NCBI GenBank assembly: GCA_963788115.1
Contig: CAWBFD010000002.1
Location: forward strand, 682,001-746,000
Direction: 5' to 3'
DNA from: CAWBFD01 sp963788115
GTDB lineage: Bacteria; Actinomycetota; Thermoleophilia; Solirubrobacterales; 70-9
Length of the DNA: 64,000 bases
Every line of letters starts with the position of its first letter. Position 1 is the first letter of the stretch. The notes beneath the pieces are model-generated. The model saw only the letters and a program-made list of their open reading frames with translations, did no database searches and was not told the DNA's origin. A program made the translations under genes and the position numbers. Below, piece after piece: positions 33,352 through 41,599 of the stretch.

Positions 33352-34077
33352 ATGAGCGAATCTACCCGCCCGCCCACTCGTGCCGGCGTCGACCACGGGC
33401 GGCCCTATTGGCTCTGGCTCCCCGATTCCGAGCCCCCATGGCCGGGGATGGTCATCGTCCACGGCGCGGGGTCGCGCAAGGAGAACCACGGCGACTTCGG
33501 CCGGGCCTGTGCCGCGGCCGGGTGGGCAGCGATCGCGTACGACCAGCGTGGCCACGGCTCATCCGAGGATGAGATGACGCCGGCGGCCCTCGAGGACGTC
33601 GGCCGCGTGGCGCGCAGGCTGATCGAGGTCGACGGCGTCGATCCTTCGCGCATCTGCGCCCGCGGCTCGAGCATGGGCGGCTGGATGGCGATCCATGCGG
33701 CGGCGAACGGCGACCCGATCCGGGGTGTGATCGCAATCTGTCCTGCCGGTGAGGAGCATCTGCAGCGAGGGCTTCGCCGCGGCGAGCTCGAGTTTCGGGC
33801 CGGGCCCGAGGCGATCCGCGCGCTCGAGGCGTGGCTCACGGAGCACGACTTGCCCGATGCCGTCGAGCGCATGGGAGCGAAGCCGTTGCTACTGATCCAT
33901 GCGGAAGGCGATGATCAAATCCCGAGTGAATTCTCGCGAGAGCTCCACGCGCGAGCGGCCGAGCCGCGGAAGCTGATCGTGCTACCCGGCGGCCACCATC
34001 GCTCCGCCCAGCACGACCCCGAGGTGCACGGGGTCGCGCTGCGGTGGCTGGAGCGGGCGCTCGGACGCGACTGCTAA
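33352..34077 (+). CDS. Alpha/beta hydrolase
   Basis: Serine hydrolase of 241 residues, divergent from lysA. The oxyanion-hole region is MVIVHGAGSRKENHG, the nucleophile elbow GSSMGG carries the catalytic serine, the acid is in HAEGDDQIPSE, and the histidine in GGHHRSAQHDP, matching a dienelactone hydrolase or lysophospholipase-like protein. The ATG at 33352 was preferred over an in-frame ATG at 33316. The gene stop overlaps the convergent repetitive-protein gene by 4 bp. Substrate unknown. Confidence 0.9.
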   Translation: MSESTRPPTRAGVDHGRPYWLWLPDSEPPWPGMVIVHGAGSRKENHGDFGRACAAAGWAAIAYDQRGHGSSEDEMTPAALEDVGRVARRLIEVDGVDPSRICARGSSMGGWMAIHAAANGDPIRGVIAICPAGEEHLQRGLRRGELEFRAGPEAIRALEAWLTEHDLPDAVERMGAKPLLLIHAEGDDQIPSEFSRELHARAAEPRKLIVLPGGHHRSAQHDPEVHGVALRWLERALGRDC

Positions 34078-35672
34078 CCGCCGAGCACGCTGCCGACCGC
34101 GTCACCGACCGGATCGGTGACTTCGGGCACGCCGACTGCCGCGCCGACGGCATCGACCGTCTCGGTCACCGGTTCGGGCGCGGGCGCCGGAGCCGGTTCG
34201 GGCGCGGGCGCCGGAGCCGGTTCGGGCGCCGGCGCGGGTGCAGGTTCAGGCGCTGGCGCCGGGGCGACGGCTGCGGCCGCATCCTCGACGACATCGACCG
34301 CGGAGCCGACCGGGTCAGGCGAGTCGACCGGGGCAGACGGAGCCGGCTCAGGCGCGAGGGACCCACCGTCGCCGGCAGGCAAAGCGGGCTCATCGGACGC
34401 GCCGCCGACCACCGAGCCGACCGGGCCGTCGTCGCCGAGCACCTGGTTGGTCACGTTCTCGACTGCGCCACCCACCTGGCCCCCCAGGTCGGAGCCGCCG
34501 ACCACGCCGGTGACGTCGTTGACCGCGTCCGTCGCGTCATCACCGAGGGGTCCCGTGAGCGCTTCGGTGCTCTCCTCGAGCTCACCGGCCACAGAGCCGA
34601 TAGCCGCGCCGCCCGCTTCGACCACGGCGCCCACGGCGCCGTCCTCAAGCGTGTCGCTGACGACATCACCCAGAGGTTCGGTGATCGGACCGATGCTCTG
34701 CTCAAGCTCACCGACCACGGCGCCGACCGCGCCGTCGTTGCCAAGCACTTGGTTGGCCGCGTTCTCGACCACGCCTCCGACCTGGTCACCGAGGTTCGGG
34801 TTCCCGACCGCGCCGCCGACATTGTTCAGCGTGCCGGTGACCGTGTCGTCTAGCGACTGGGTAACGGGCTCGGTAATCGGCGAGAGCGCCGGCAGGCCCA
34901 GCCCGCCGGTGGTCTCGTCGAGAGCGCCGACCGCGGAGGTGAGGGGCGCGCCCGATCCGTCGCCGTCCAGATCGCCGAGCACATTGCCCACGACACCCTC
35001 ATTGCCGAGAACCCCGTTGCTGAGGTCCTCGACCGCGCCGCCGACCTGGTCACCGAGGTTGGGGTTCCCGACGGCGCCGCCGACGTTGTTGAGGGTGTCG
35101 TTGACCGCCTGCTCGACCGGCCTGGTGATCGGCTCGGTCGCAGGGGAGAGCGGCGGGAGGCCGAGATCGCCGGTCGTCTCATCGATGTCGCCGACCGGAC
35201 CACTGACCGGGCCGGGCGATTCACCGGTGCCGTCCGTCGGGGGTGCGGGCTCGCTGGGAGGCGGGGCGGTGCTGGGCGCCTCTCCGGGGCCGCCCCTCGC
35301 GAGGGACGCCCCGGCGCCGCCTCCGGAGTCACTGGAGGGCCCCTGGCCGGGCGCGCCGTCTCGGGCGCCGTCGCGCGCGCCGTCTCGGTCGCCGCGGGCG
35401 GCTAGGCCGCCGGCCGTGCCGCCGCGAGAGCCGGCCAGGAACGCGTCAGGGCTCTGTGCGATGCCGCCTGGGCCAAGGCTGCTCGGCGCCGCGCGGTCCC
35501 CGATGTCGACGCTCCCTTGGGCGCCGAATCCCGGCAACGGAAGGTTGGTGAAGGCGATCAGCCCAGCCAAGGTGAGGAAGGCGATCAACGCACCTGTGAT
35601 CAGTGCTCCGCCGGCGCCGGTCCCCGCCAGGTACGCGCGCCCGTGGGAAATCGGACTGAGCGAGACGTTCAT
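34074..35672 (-). CDS. Secreted/surface low-complexity repeat protein
   Basis: Protein of 532 residues. The N-terminus HGRAYLAGTGAGGALITGALIAFLTLAGLIAF forms one membrane helix after a short cytosolic tail. The body is Gly/Pro/Asp/Val-rich with three long internal repeats, each containing a variant of NVGGAVGNPNLGDQVGGAVE followed by a QVLGNDG-like segment. The C-terminal part is a run of PAPAPEP units encoded by 24-bp tandem repeats. No enzyme domain. It is likely a membrane-anchored extracellular protein, function unknown. A sister gene of the same style lies at 38871-39835. The start ATG at 35672 has AAGGAGG before it and a small upstream ORF. Confidence 0.8.
   Translation of the reverse strand: MNVSLSPISHGRAYLAGTGAGGALITGALIAFLTLAGLIAFTNLPLPGFGAQGSVDIGDRAAPSSLGPGGIAQSPDAFLAGSRGGTAGGLAARGDRDGARDGARDGAPGQGPSSDSGGGAGASLARGGPGEAPSTAPPPSEPAPPTDGTGESPGPVSGPVGDIDETTGDLGLPPLSPATEPITRPVEQAVNDTLNNVGGAVGNPNLGDQVGGAVEDLSNGVLGNEGVVGNVLGDLDGDGSGAPLTSAVGALDETTGGLGLPALSPITEPVTQSLDDTVTGTLNNVGGAVGNPNLGDQVGGVVENAANQVLGNDGAVGAVVGELEQSIGPITEPLGDVVSDTLEDGAVGAVVEAGGAAIGSVAGELEESTEALTGPLGDDATDAVNDVTGVVGGSDLGGQVGGAVENVTNQVLGDDGPVGSVVGGASDEPALPAGDGGSLAPEPAPSAPVDSPDPVGSAVDVVEDAAAAVAPAPAPEPAPAPAPEPAPAPAPEPAPAPAPEPVTETVDAVGAAVGVPEVTDPVGDAVGSVLGG
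34171..34266. repeat. 24-bp tandem repeat, four units
   Basis: Units at 34171-34194, 34195-34218, 34219-34242 and 34243-34266. The first two are identical and the last two carry a few changes. Each encodes eight residues of the PAPAPEPA type in the C-terminal region of the repetitive protein. Copy number is likely to vary by slippage between strains. Confidence 0.9.
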
Positions 35673-35701
35673 CCTGCCCTCCTTGCGTTGCCCTCATTCA
35701 T
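35669..35701 (-). CDS. Ten-codon upstream ORF coupled to the repeat-protein gene
   Basis: AAGGACGGCAGG then ATG (35701) opens MNEGNARRAG and stops at TGA (35671-35669), overlapping the main start ATG at 35672 as ATGA. The main gene is preceded by a near-copy of the same ribosome-binding/start stretch, AAGGAGGGCAGG, so the region looks like a 29-bp duplication. The uORF, if translated, would couple to the main gene. It could instead be a fortuitous by-product of the duplication. Confidence 0.4.
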   Translation of the reverse strand: MNEGNARRAG

Positions 35702-35814
35702 CCTGCCGTCCTTAGCCATACCAGAGCTCCAAGCCTGATGCGCCGGTTCCCGAGTCCCCCGTGTGTCAAACACAGGTGTCCCCCTCTACCTACTTTTAAC
35801 GAGTCCGCCGACGC

Positions 35815-37077
35815 CTACAGGTAGCCCATCGGGTCCACCGCGGCGCCGTTCACCCGAACCTCGAAGTGGAGGTGATCGCCCGTGCAGCTCCCGGTGCAGC
35901 CGACGTAGCCGATCACCTGGCCCTGGCTGACGCTCGCCCCGGACGAGACCGCGTATGAGGACTGGTGCCCGTAGCAGGTGGACAGCCCGCTCCCGTGGTC
36001 GATGCAGGTGTAGTTGCCGTAACCGCTCGTGTAGGCGGCGAGAATCACGGTGCCGCTGGCCGCCGCTTGGATCGGGGTTCCGGCAGGCACGGCGATGTCG
36101 ATGCCCTCGTGCATCCGGCCCCAGCGCCAGCCGAAGCCGGAGGTCACGGGACCGCTCACCGGCCAGATCAAGCCGCTCGAGGACTCTCCCGGGACGGGTC
36201 CGGCCGGAGCGGGGGCGGGAGCGGGAGCCGGAGCCGGGGCGCTGCTCTCCTCAGCCGCCTCAGCCGCCTCCGCGGCCTCCGCGGCCTCCGCGGCCTCCGC
36301 GGCGGCGGCCGCAGCAGCAGCCTCCTGGGCAGCCTGGATCTGAGCCTGGATCTCTGCTTGCAGCGCGGAGACGTCGCCCTCGAGGTCCGCCTCGGTCGAC
36401 TGCACCGACGCGAGCGCGGCCCGCTTGTTGTCCAGCGCAGCCTCGAGCTCTGCCTGCCGGGCCTCGAGCTGAGCCCGCGTCCGAGCGAGCTCGGCCTTGC
36501 GCGCCGCAATCTCGTCGCGGGCGGCACGCACGCGCTCGACCGTCTCGTGAGTCTCGTCGCGCAGGTCGTGGACCTGGTCGACGATCGCCGAGTCCTGCTC
36601 CTGGATGCTGCTCAGGTACTCGTAGCGGTCGAGCATGTCGTTGAACCCCTCGGCGTCGAGGATCACGGTCAGCGCGTCGGGCTCGTCCGACTTGTAGATC
36701 GCAACCAGACGCTCGCGCAGGAGCTCGAGCGAGTCGGCGAGCTGCTCTCGCAACCTGTCCAGGCGTCGCTTCTCGAGCTCGAGACGCGCCTGGACCCGCT
36801 CCAGCCGCTCCTGGACGATCGCCTCGCGATTGCGGAGCACCGCGATCTCGCCCCTGAGCTGGTCGATGTCGGCGGTGTAGCCGGCGATCTCGCTCGACAG
36901 CACGCCCTCCTGCTGGCGAACCCCGTCGAGCTGCGCCTGCTTGGCGTCGAGCTGGGACTGAAGGTCTTGGCCGGGGGCCGTGGCGACGCAGAGGCCGAGA
37001 ACGCCTGCGAGCGCGCCGGCTATGCAAACGACGGCGCGTCGAGAATTGGGGGCTGGTCGGTGGGCCTGATTTGACAT
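35815..37077 (-). CDS. EnvC-like M23 peptidoglycan endopeptidase/activator
   Basis: Secreted protein of 420 residues: signal sequence (VVCIAGALAGVLGLCVATAPG), then long coiled-coil helices from about residue 35 to 260 (QLDAKQAQLDGVRQQEG onwards), an AAEAAEAAE-type linker, an APAPAPAP linker, and a C-terminal LytM/M23 domain. The domain contains GFGWRWGRMHEGIDIAVP, YGNYTCIDHGSGLSTCYGH and GDHLHFEVRVNG, with the HxxxD and HxH zinc ligands intact, so it may be active. This layout fits hydrolases or activators controlled by FtsEX, whose genes are in this window. Preceded by a c-di-AMP riboswitch. Confidence 0.92.
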   Translation of the reverse strand: MSNQAHRPAPNSRRAVVCIAGALAGVLGLCVATAPGQDLQSQLDAKQAQLDGVRQQEGVLSSEIAGYTADIDQLRGEIAVLRNREAIVQERLERVQARLELEKRRLDRLREQLADSLELLRERLVAIYKSDEPDALTVILDAEGFNDMLDRYEYLSSIQEQDSAIVDQVHDLRDETHETVERVRAARDEIAARKAELARTRAQLEARQAELEAALDNKRAALASVQSTEADLEGDVSALQAEIQAQIQAAQEAAAAAAAAEAAEAAEAAEAAEAAEESSAPAPAPAPAPAPAGPVPGESSSGLIWPVSGPVTSGFGWRWGRMHEGIDIAVPAGTPIQAAASGTVILAAYTSGYGNYTCIDHGSGLSTCYGHQSSYAVSSGASVSQGQVIGYVGCTGSCTGDHLHFEVRVNGAAVDPMGYL

Positions 37078-37084
37078 CTGTCGC

Positions 37085-37245
37085 TTCGCCTACGGGGTTA
37101 GCTGACGGGCTCGCGCCTGACGGCGCTAGGCCCACGCGGCCTCGCGGCCCGGACCATTCGCCCCACGCGACCGGTTGTTGCCCCCGATCGCTACTGGTTC
37201 CCCCGCTCCGCCCGGCAGTCCGCGCGAACTCGGCGAGAAGGTTGC
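37085..37245 (-). ncRNA. Cyclic-di-AMP riboswitch (ydaO/yuaA class) in the leader of the M23 gene
   Basis: On the - strand just before the M23 start lie the conserved pieces of this class: CGGAGCGGGGGAACCA, then GGGGCGAATGGT, and close to the gene GAGCCCGTCAGCTAACCCCG followed by TAGGCG. They are in order with plausible spacing. This class binds the second messenger c-di-AMP and commonly controls cell-wall hydrolase genes in Actinobacteria, usually switching expression off when c-di-AMP is high. End points are approximate. Confidence 0.85.
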
Positions 37246-37250
37246 GCGGC

Positions 37251-37278
37251 ACCCTAGCAACTTGTGCGGCTTTTGCAA
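37251..37278 (-). promoter_or_regulatory. Promoter for the riboswitch-M23 transcript
   Basis: On the - strand TTGCAA (37278-37273) is followed by a 16-bp spacer and TAGGGT (37256-37251). This would start the transcript near 37244, just at the riboswitch 5' end. Good match to an actinobacterial housekeeping promoter, though not tested. Confidence 0.5.
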
Positions 37279-37295
37279 GCACTTCTTAACAGTTG

Positions 37296-38252
37296 TTACG
37301 GGCGATGCAAGGGCGCTTGCACCTGCAGCAGGGCGTCGCCGGCCTGCTCCTCCATCTGGAGGGTGGTGTGCTCGATGCCGAAGCGATCCCGCAGCAGGAA
37401 CTCAAGCTCGCGTCGTGCCCGATCCCGATCGCCGCCTCCGGCGACCACGATATGGGCGGCAAGCGCGTCGAAGCCCGAGGTCACGGTCCACACGTGCAAC
37501 TCGTGCACCTCACGCACGTTCTCGACCGTCAGCATGGCCTGCCCGAGCCGCTCGACCTCGACGCCCGCAGGGGCGGCCTCCATCAGCACGTCCAGCGGCT
37601 CCCTGATCAGTCGCACCGAGGAGGCCAGCACCAGGGCGGCGATCCCGAGGCTGACCGCCGGATCGACCGCGGCCGAACCGCCGGCGAGCACCACCGCGCC
37701 GGAGACGACGACACCGAGCGAGCCCAGCGCGTCGGCCACGGAGTGCCGCAGCACGCCCTGGAGGTTGATGTCGCCGCGCTCGCCTCGAGCCAGGACCAAG
37801 GCCGCCAGCGCGTTTCCCGCGAGCCCGGCCAGCCCGAGCGCGAGTACGCCGCCGGCGGCGATCTCCGGTGGGTCGCTGAGGCGGCCGATGGCCGCGATCG
37901 CGATCAACACCGCGATCACCACCAGGGCGAGGCCGTTGACGAGCGCCGCGATCACCTCACCGCGCTGGAAGCCGAACGTCCGCCGCGGGCCCGCCGGGCG
38001 GGCGGCGAGCCCGGCTGCGGCCAGCCCAAGGAGGATCGCGCCGACGTCGGAGAGCACGTGGCCCGCATCCGCCAGCAGTGCCAACGACCCGGTGAGGATC
38101 CCGCCGACAACGCCCCCGGCGAGCATCACGACGTTGATCCCGAGCGCGATCAGCATCCGTCGCCGGTTCTCGGCTCGGCGCTCCGCGAGTGGGTCCGTGC
38201 CCGTTCGAGCTCCGCCGCGGCCCGCCGGTTGATGAGCGTGACCCGGGGTCAT
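37296..38252 (-). CDS. Cation diffusion facilitator family transporter (ZitB/CzcD-like)
   Basis: Metal exporter of 318 residues. Six membrane helices are visible, with metal-site histidine/aspartate pairs in LLADAGHVLSDVGAI and RHSVADALGSLGV, matching zinc-type CDF members. The N-terminus has a histidine-containing tail (TPGHAHQPAG), and the C-terminus is a cytosolic domain (VREVHELHVWTVTSGFDALAAHIVV). Start overlaps the previous gene stop (ATGA, 38249-38252). It probably exports zinc or related divalent metals. The operon also carries the small secreted protein upstream. Confidence 0.92.
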   Translation of the reverse strand: MTPGHAHQPAGRGGARTGTDPLAERRAENRRRMLIALGINVVMLAGGVVGGILTGSLALLADAGHVLSDVGAILLGLAAAGLAARPAGPRRTFGFQRGEVIAALVNGLALVVIAVLIAIAAIGRLSDPPEIAAGGVLALGLAGLAGNALAALVLARGERGDINLQGVLRHSVADALGSLGVVVSGAVVLAGGSAAVDPAVSLGIAALVLASSVRLIREPLDVLMEAAPAGVEVERLGQAMLTVENVREVHELHVWTVTSGFDALAAHIVVAGGGDRDRARRELEFLLRDRFGIEHTTLQMEEQAGDALLQVQAPLHRP

Positions 38253-38806
38253 CGCCCCGAGCTTAAACGGGGATCGAGGTGCCCTTGCCTAGTCGGAACC
38301 TTGGTCTTGTTTAGGCAGTTGACCAGCGGGGTCCATTGGAGCGGGTCGCCCGAACCCCCGAGCGCATCTCCCAAGTTGGTGACCGCCACCCACCACTGCC
38401 GCGGTGTGTACTTGCCGAAATTTCCTTCCCGCCCGGGGTAAAGCGGCGCCGACTGGGATATGACCAGGTCGCGGAAGCCGGTCAGGGCGCCGCCCGAGAT
38501 CGCGACGAAGCCCTGGGGACACGTAAGGCCGACGAAGTTCGAGGCGTTCGGTCGGGTCGTGATCGGGTCCTCCGAAATCCTCGCCTTTAACGTCAGCTTT
38601 CCCCCACTGGCCGTCGGCGTCGGACCCTTCAACTGAGCCGCGCGAACCTCTGCGGAGGTTGCCGGTCGTGTGGGCACCAGTTGGGGATGGGCCGGTTCCG
38701 AGGTAGCGGGCGCCAGATCGGCGGTGCCGCCGGTGGCGAGTGCGCCGAGGATCACGCCGCCAATGAGCAGCGCCACGCTAAGGATCAATGAACGGCGGGA
38801 CGGCAA
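38249..38806 (-). CDS. Small secreted protein of unknown function
   Basis: Protein of 185 residues with a signal sequence (LILSVALLIGGVILGALATG) followed by a Pro/Thr-rich linker and a globular part with CPQGFVAISGGALTGFRDLVISQS and a second cysteine near the end (PLVNCLNKT). The two cysteines may pair. Homology to a named family was not recognised. It sits directly before the CDF exporter and overlaps it, so co-expression is likely. Confidence 0.75.
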   Translation of the reverse strand: MPSRRSLILSVALLIGGVILGALATGGTADLAPATSEPAHPQLVPTRPATSAEVRAAQLKGPTPTASGGKLTLKARISEDPITTRPNASNFVGLTCPQGFVAISGGALTGFRDLVISQSAPLYPGREGNFGKYTPRQWWVAVTNLGDALGGSGDPLQWTPLVNCLNKTKVPTRQGHLDPRLSSGR

Positions 38807-38937
38807 CTGTTCCTCCTCCTCGAGTGGTTTCCCTGCCAGCCGATCCTACGACCCGCTTCCGACAGCCCGGTCAACCGGCTGGGACGGCTCGACCGGCTGG
38901 CTCGCCGGGGTCGACGTCTCCTCGGGCGGCACCGGCG

Positions 38938-39021
38938 GGCTCCTCCACCGGCACCGGGGGCTCCTCCACCGGCACCGGGGGCTCCTCCACCGGCACCGCG
39001 GGCTCCTCCACCGGCACCGCG
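38938..39021. repeat. 21-bp tandem repeat, four units
   Basis: Four 21-bp units at 38938-38958, 38959-38979, 38980-39000 and 39001-39021, nearly identical, encode the seven-residue PVPVEEP pattern on the - strand within the proline-rich protein. Confidence 0.9.
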
Positions 39022-39372
39022 GGCTCCTCCTCGGAGGTCTGATCGGGCTCGGTCGGTTCAGGCGCCTCGTCGGTCGGGTTCGACGGCGGGGTCTCAGTGC
39101 CGGGCTCGGAGGGTTCCGAGGCGGGCGGGGGCTCCTCGATGGGGTCAGCCGGCGGGTCAACCGGCGCCGGATCCGTGGGCGTTGGCGAGGGCGTCGGATC
39201 GGGATCGCCCCAGTCCGGGGGCTCCTCCGGGGGCTCCTCGATGGGGTCAACCGGCTCCGGATCCGTGGGCGTTGGCGTGCCGGGATCGCCCAAGGGCGGG
39301 GGCTCCTGGATGTCGCCGTCGTTCGTTCCCGGCCCTACTCCCGACCCTAGGTCGCCGTCGAGATCGTCGTTC

Positions 39373-39444
39373 GGCGGGTTGTTGGGCGGGTTGTTGGGCG
39401 GGTTGTTGGGCGGGTTGTTGGGCGGGTTGTTGGGCGGGTTGCCG
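39373..39444. repeat. 12-bp tandem repeat, six units
   Basis: GGCGGGTTGTTG is repeated five times perfectly from 39373 to 39432 with a sixth degenerate unit to 39444. It encodes NNPP, QQPA or RPTT depending on frame, which is where the reading frame of the proline-rich protein becomes ambiguous. A hotspot for slippage and for assembly error. Confidence 0.92.
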
Positions 39445-39985
39445 GGGAGTCCCGTCGTTGCCGCGGGTTGTTGGGACCGCCCTGACCGCCGCCGTCACCA
39501 CCGGGTGACGTCGCACCGGGTGACGTCGCGGCCCCGCTGGGCGCCGACGTGGCCGTGCCCGGGGCGACCACCGCGCCCTCCGAGAGCGCGGTCGCCGTCG
39601 GCGCCACGCCAAAGGTGAGCTCCGTGGCTGGCGCATTGCTCCCGGACGTGTTCTGAGACGTGTCGGGCGCAGGGTTGGGGAACTCCCCGATTTCAAGCGG
39701 CGAGGCGTTCGAGACACGCGAACCGAGATCGTCAAGCAGCTCCCCCTCGCCGCCTCGCGAGACCAGGGTCGCGATGGAAAGGAAGGCCACCAGCGCAGCC
39801 GCGAGCATGGCTGTCGCGGCGCCGCCACCCCACATATATTCCTGCCTAGGTCTCAAAGCTTGGTCGCCTCCCCGAGCGACTAGTTGCCCACATGTCTCAT
39901 TTCCTTATCGGACGGATGCTGCTAAAGGTTTAGCCGGCCGCCGAACTATGTATCCGCCCGCCAGGCGGGCACTACCGTTCCCGCC

Positions 39986-41308
39986 GTGCTCCGCCGGATC
40001 GGATACGCCATATCGGACATCGCCTACTGGCTTCGGCGGCATCTGTGGGCGGCGATGATCGTACTGCTCTTGCTCGCGGGCGCCGGCGTCGGTGCCTATC
40101 TCGCGCTTGGAGGGGACGACGACGAGGAGGAGGCACCCCCGGCGGCATCAGCTCCCGCGCCGGCGCCGGTGAGCGTGATCGAGGAGGAGGAGCCCCCGGA
40201 TGAGCCGACGGATCTCGGCTTTCCGGCTTTCGCCACGCGGAACACGACTCGCGTCGCGGGCATCGATTCGATCGCGAACGCCGCGGGCGTCGCACTCGCA
40301 TCATTCCCTTCCGCCGGGGAGCTCGAGGGGCCGCCGGCCGTGGCGCTGGTCGACGCGGGCGACTGGCGCTCCGGGATCGCCGCCAGCTCCCTGGCTGCCC
40401 CGCCGGTGGGAGCGCCGATCCTGCTCACCGAGGATGGCGAGCTGCCCGAGCTGACCGATCAAGCGCTCGCCGCTCTGGGCCCCCCCGGCTCGCCGAGGAC
40501 CGACGATCTTCAGGCGTTCGTGATCGGCGGCGCGGCCGATCCCACGGGGCTGCGCGCGGCGAACGCCGACGGGACCAACCCGGCGGAGATCGCCGAGGCC
40601 GTCGACCGCCTGCGCCAGGACCTGACCGGGGCGGAGCCCGCGCACATCCTCCTCGTCAGCTCCCGCGAGCCGGAGTACGCGATGCCCGCCGCGAGCTGGG
40701 CCGCGCGCTCGGGCGACGCGGTGCTCTTCGTCGGACCGGACTCCGTGCCGCAGCCCACGGTGGATGCGCTCGGCCGCCACGAGGACGTGCCCGTGTACGT
40801 GCTCGGGCCGGAGTCCGTGGTCTCCGAGCAGGCGTTCGAGCGAATCCGCGAGCTCGCGCCGAGCGCCGAGCGCATCGGTGAGGAGGGGCCGGTCGAGAAC
40901 GCAATCGCGTTTGCGCGCTACGTCGACGGCAGCTTCGGCTGGAACATCAACGACCCCGGACACGGCCTCGTGATCGCAAACGTGGACCGCCCGCTCGACG
41001 CAGCCGCCGCCGCGCCCCTGTCAGCGGGTGGGACGTGGGGGCCCCTGCTCCTCACCGACGACGCCGCGGAGCTGCCGCCCGCGCTCCGCGGATATCTGCT
41101 CGACCTGAAACCGGGCTATGACGACGACCCCACCCGCGCGGTCTATAACCATGTCTGGCTGATCGGCGATTCGACCGCGATCTCGGTTCCCGTTCAGGCG
41201 CAGGTCGACCGGCTCGCGGAGGTGGCCGAGGTAAGGTCCGGGTCGGGCGGGTCCCTGCTCGCCCCCGCGCCCGGGACTCCGGAGCCCGAGGCACCCGACC
41301 AGCCGTAG
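39986..41308 (+). CDS. Membrane-anchored cell-wall-binding repeat 2 family protein
   Basis: Protein of 440 residues from the GTG at 39986. An N-terminal basic stretch and helix (LWAAMIVLLLLAGAGVGAYLAL) anchors it, followed by a DDDEEEAPPAA linker. The body matches the cell wall binding repeat 2 pattern: TRVAGIDSIANAAGVALASFPS, DAGDWRSGIAASSLAAPPVGAPILLTEDGELPELTDQAL, and VPVYVLGPESVVSEQAFERIREL, repeated again with FARYVDGSFGWNINDPGHGLVIANVDRPLDAAAAAPLS. Proteins of this type sit on the cell surface. The C-terminal tail is Pro/Glu-rich. Confidence 0.82.
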   Translation: MLRRIGYAISDIAYWLRRHLWAAMIVLLLLAGAGVGAYLALGGDDDEEEAPPAASAPAPAPVSVIEEEEPPDEPTDLGFPAFATRNTTRVAGIDSIANAAGVALASFPSAGELEGPPAVALVDAGDWRSGIAASSLAAPPVGAPILLTEDGELPELTDQALAALGPPGSPRTDDLQAFVIGGAADPTGLRAANADGTNPAEIAEAVDRLRQDLTGAEPAHILLVSSREPEYAMPAASWAARSGDAVLFVGPDSVPQPTVDALGRHEDVPVYVLGPESVVSEQAFERIRELAPSAERIGEEGPVENAIAFARYVDGSFGWNINDPGHGLVIANVDRPLDAAAAAPLSAGGTWGPLLLTDDAAELPPALRGYLLDLKPGYDDDPTRAVYNHVWLIGDSTAISVPVQAQVDRLAEVAEVRSGSGGSLLAPAPGTPEPEAPDQP

Positions 41309-41327
41309 GACGAAGATCAAGTCACCG

Positions 41328-41580
41328 ATGAGCGAGCGTGAGCGAGCCGACCGCCTCTCCGGGCGACCGATCACGGTCGAGGACATCCGAGCACTGGCCG
41401 GCCCGGCGACGCCGCACTTCGCGCTCCAGATTCGCAACCGGATCGAGCGGCTGATCGAGGCGCTGCCGCCCGACGATCCCGCGCGGATCGAGGGCGAGCG
41501 CCAGGTCGCACCGCCTGACCGAGCTGGCCAACCACTCGGGCGAGCCCCGGGGTATCGGCCCGCTCTCGCGGAAGCATTGA
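41328..41580 (+). pseudogene. Small helical protein, apparent frameshift as sequenced
   Basis: The ATG at 41328 opens MSERERADRLSGRPITVEDI, then PATPHFALQIRNRIERLIEALP and RIEGERQVA. The continuation reads in frame as PPDRAGQPLGRA to a stop at 41600, but dropping one C at about 41511 gives RLTELANHSGEPRGIGPLS and a stop at 41580, which fits the helix far better. I prefer that version, about 83 residues. No function recognised. It precedes the methyltransferase gene. Confidence 0.55.
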
Positions 41581-41599
41581 CCCGATCGAGCGGGGGTTG

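Larger units (their letters stand above)
38871..39835 (-). pseudogene. Membrane-anchored proline-rich protein, apparent frameshifts
   Basis: The ATG at 39835 (TTG possible at 39856) gives a membrane helix MLAAALVAFLSIATLVS, then GELLDDLGSRVSNASPLEIGE and a Ser/Thr/Gly stretch. In the first frame it stops at 39347 after an RPTT repeat. The neighbouring frame reads NPPNNPPNN repeats and continues through GVGPGTNDGDIQEPPPLGDP and EPVDPIEEPPEEPP to the stop at 38871. I read these as one protein of about 320 residues split by indels in the 39430-39480 region. It resembles the repetitive protein at 34074-35672. Function unknown; probably an extracellular tether. Confidence 0.6.

Noticed and set aside
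34117..35715. Long antisense reading frame of 532 codons opposite the repeat protein
   Set aside because: It is the mirror of the repetitive gene, rich in Ser/Pro/Thr with no start signal, and its codon pattern does not fit.
39373..39444. Possible CRISPR-like repeats
   Set aside because: Units are 12 bp with no spacers between, so this is tandem coding repeat, not a CRISPR array.
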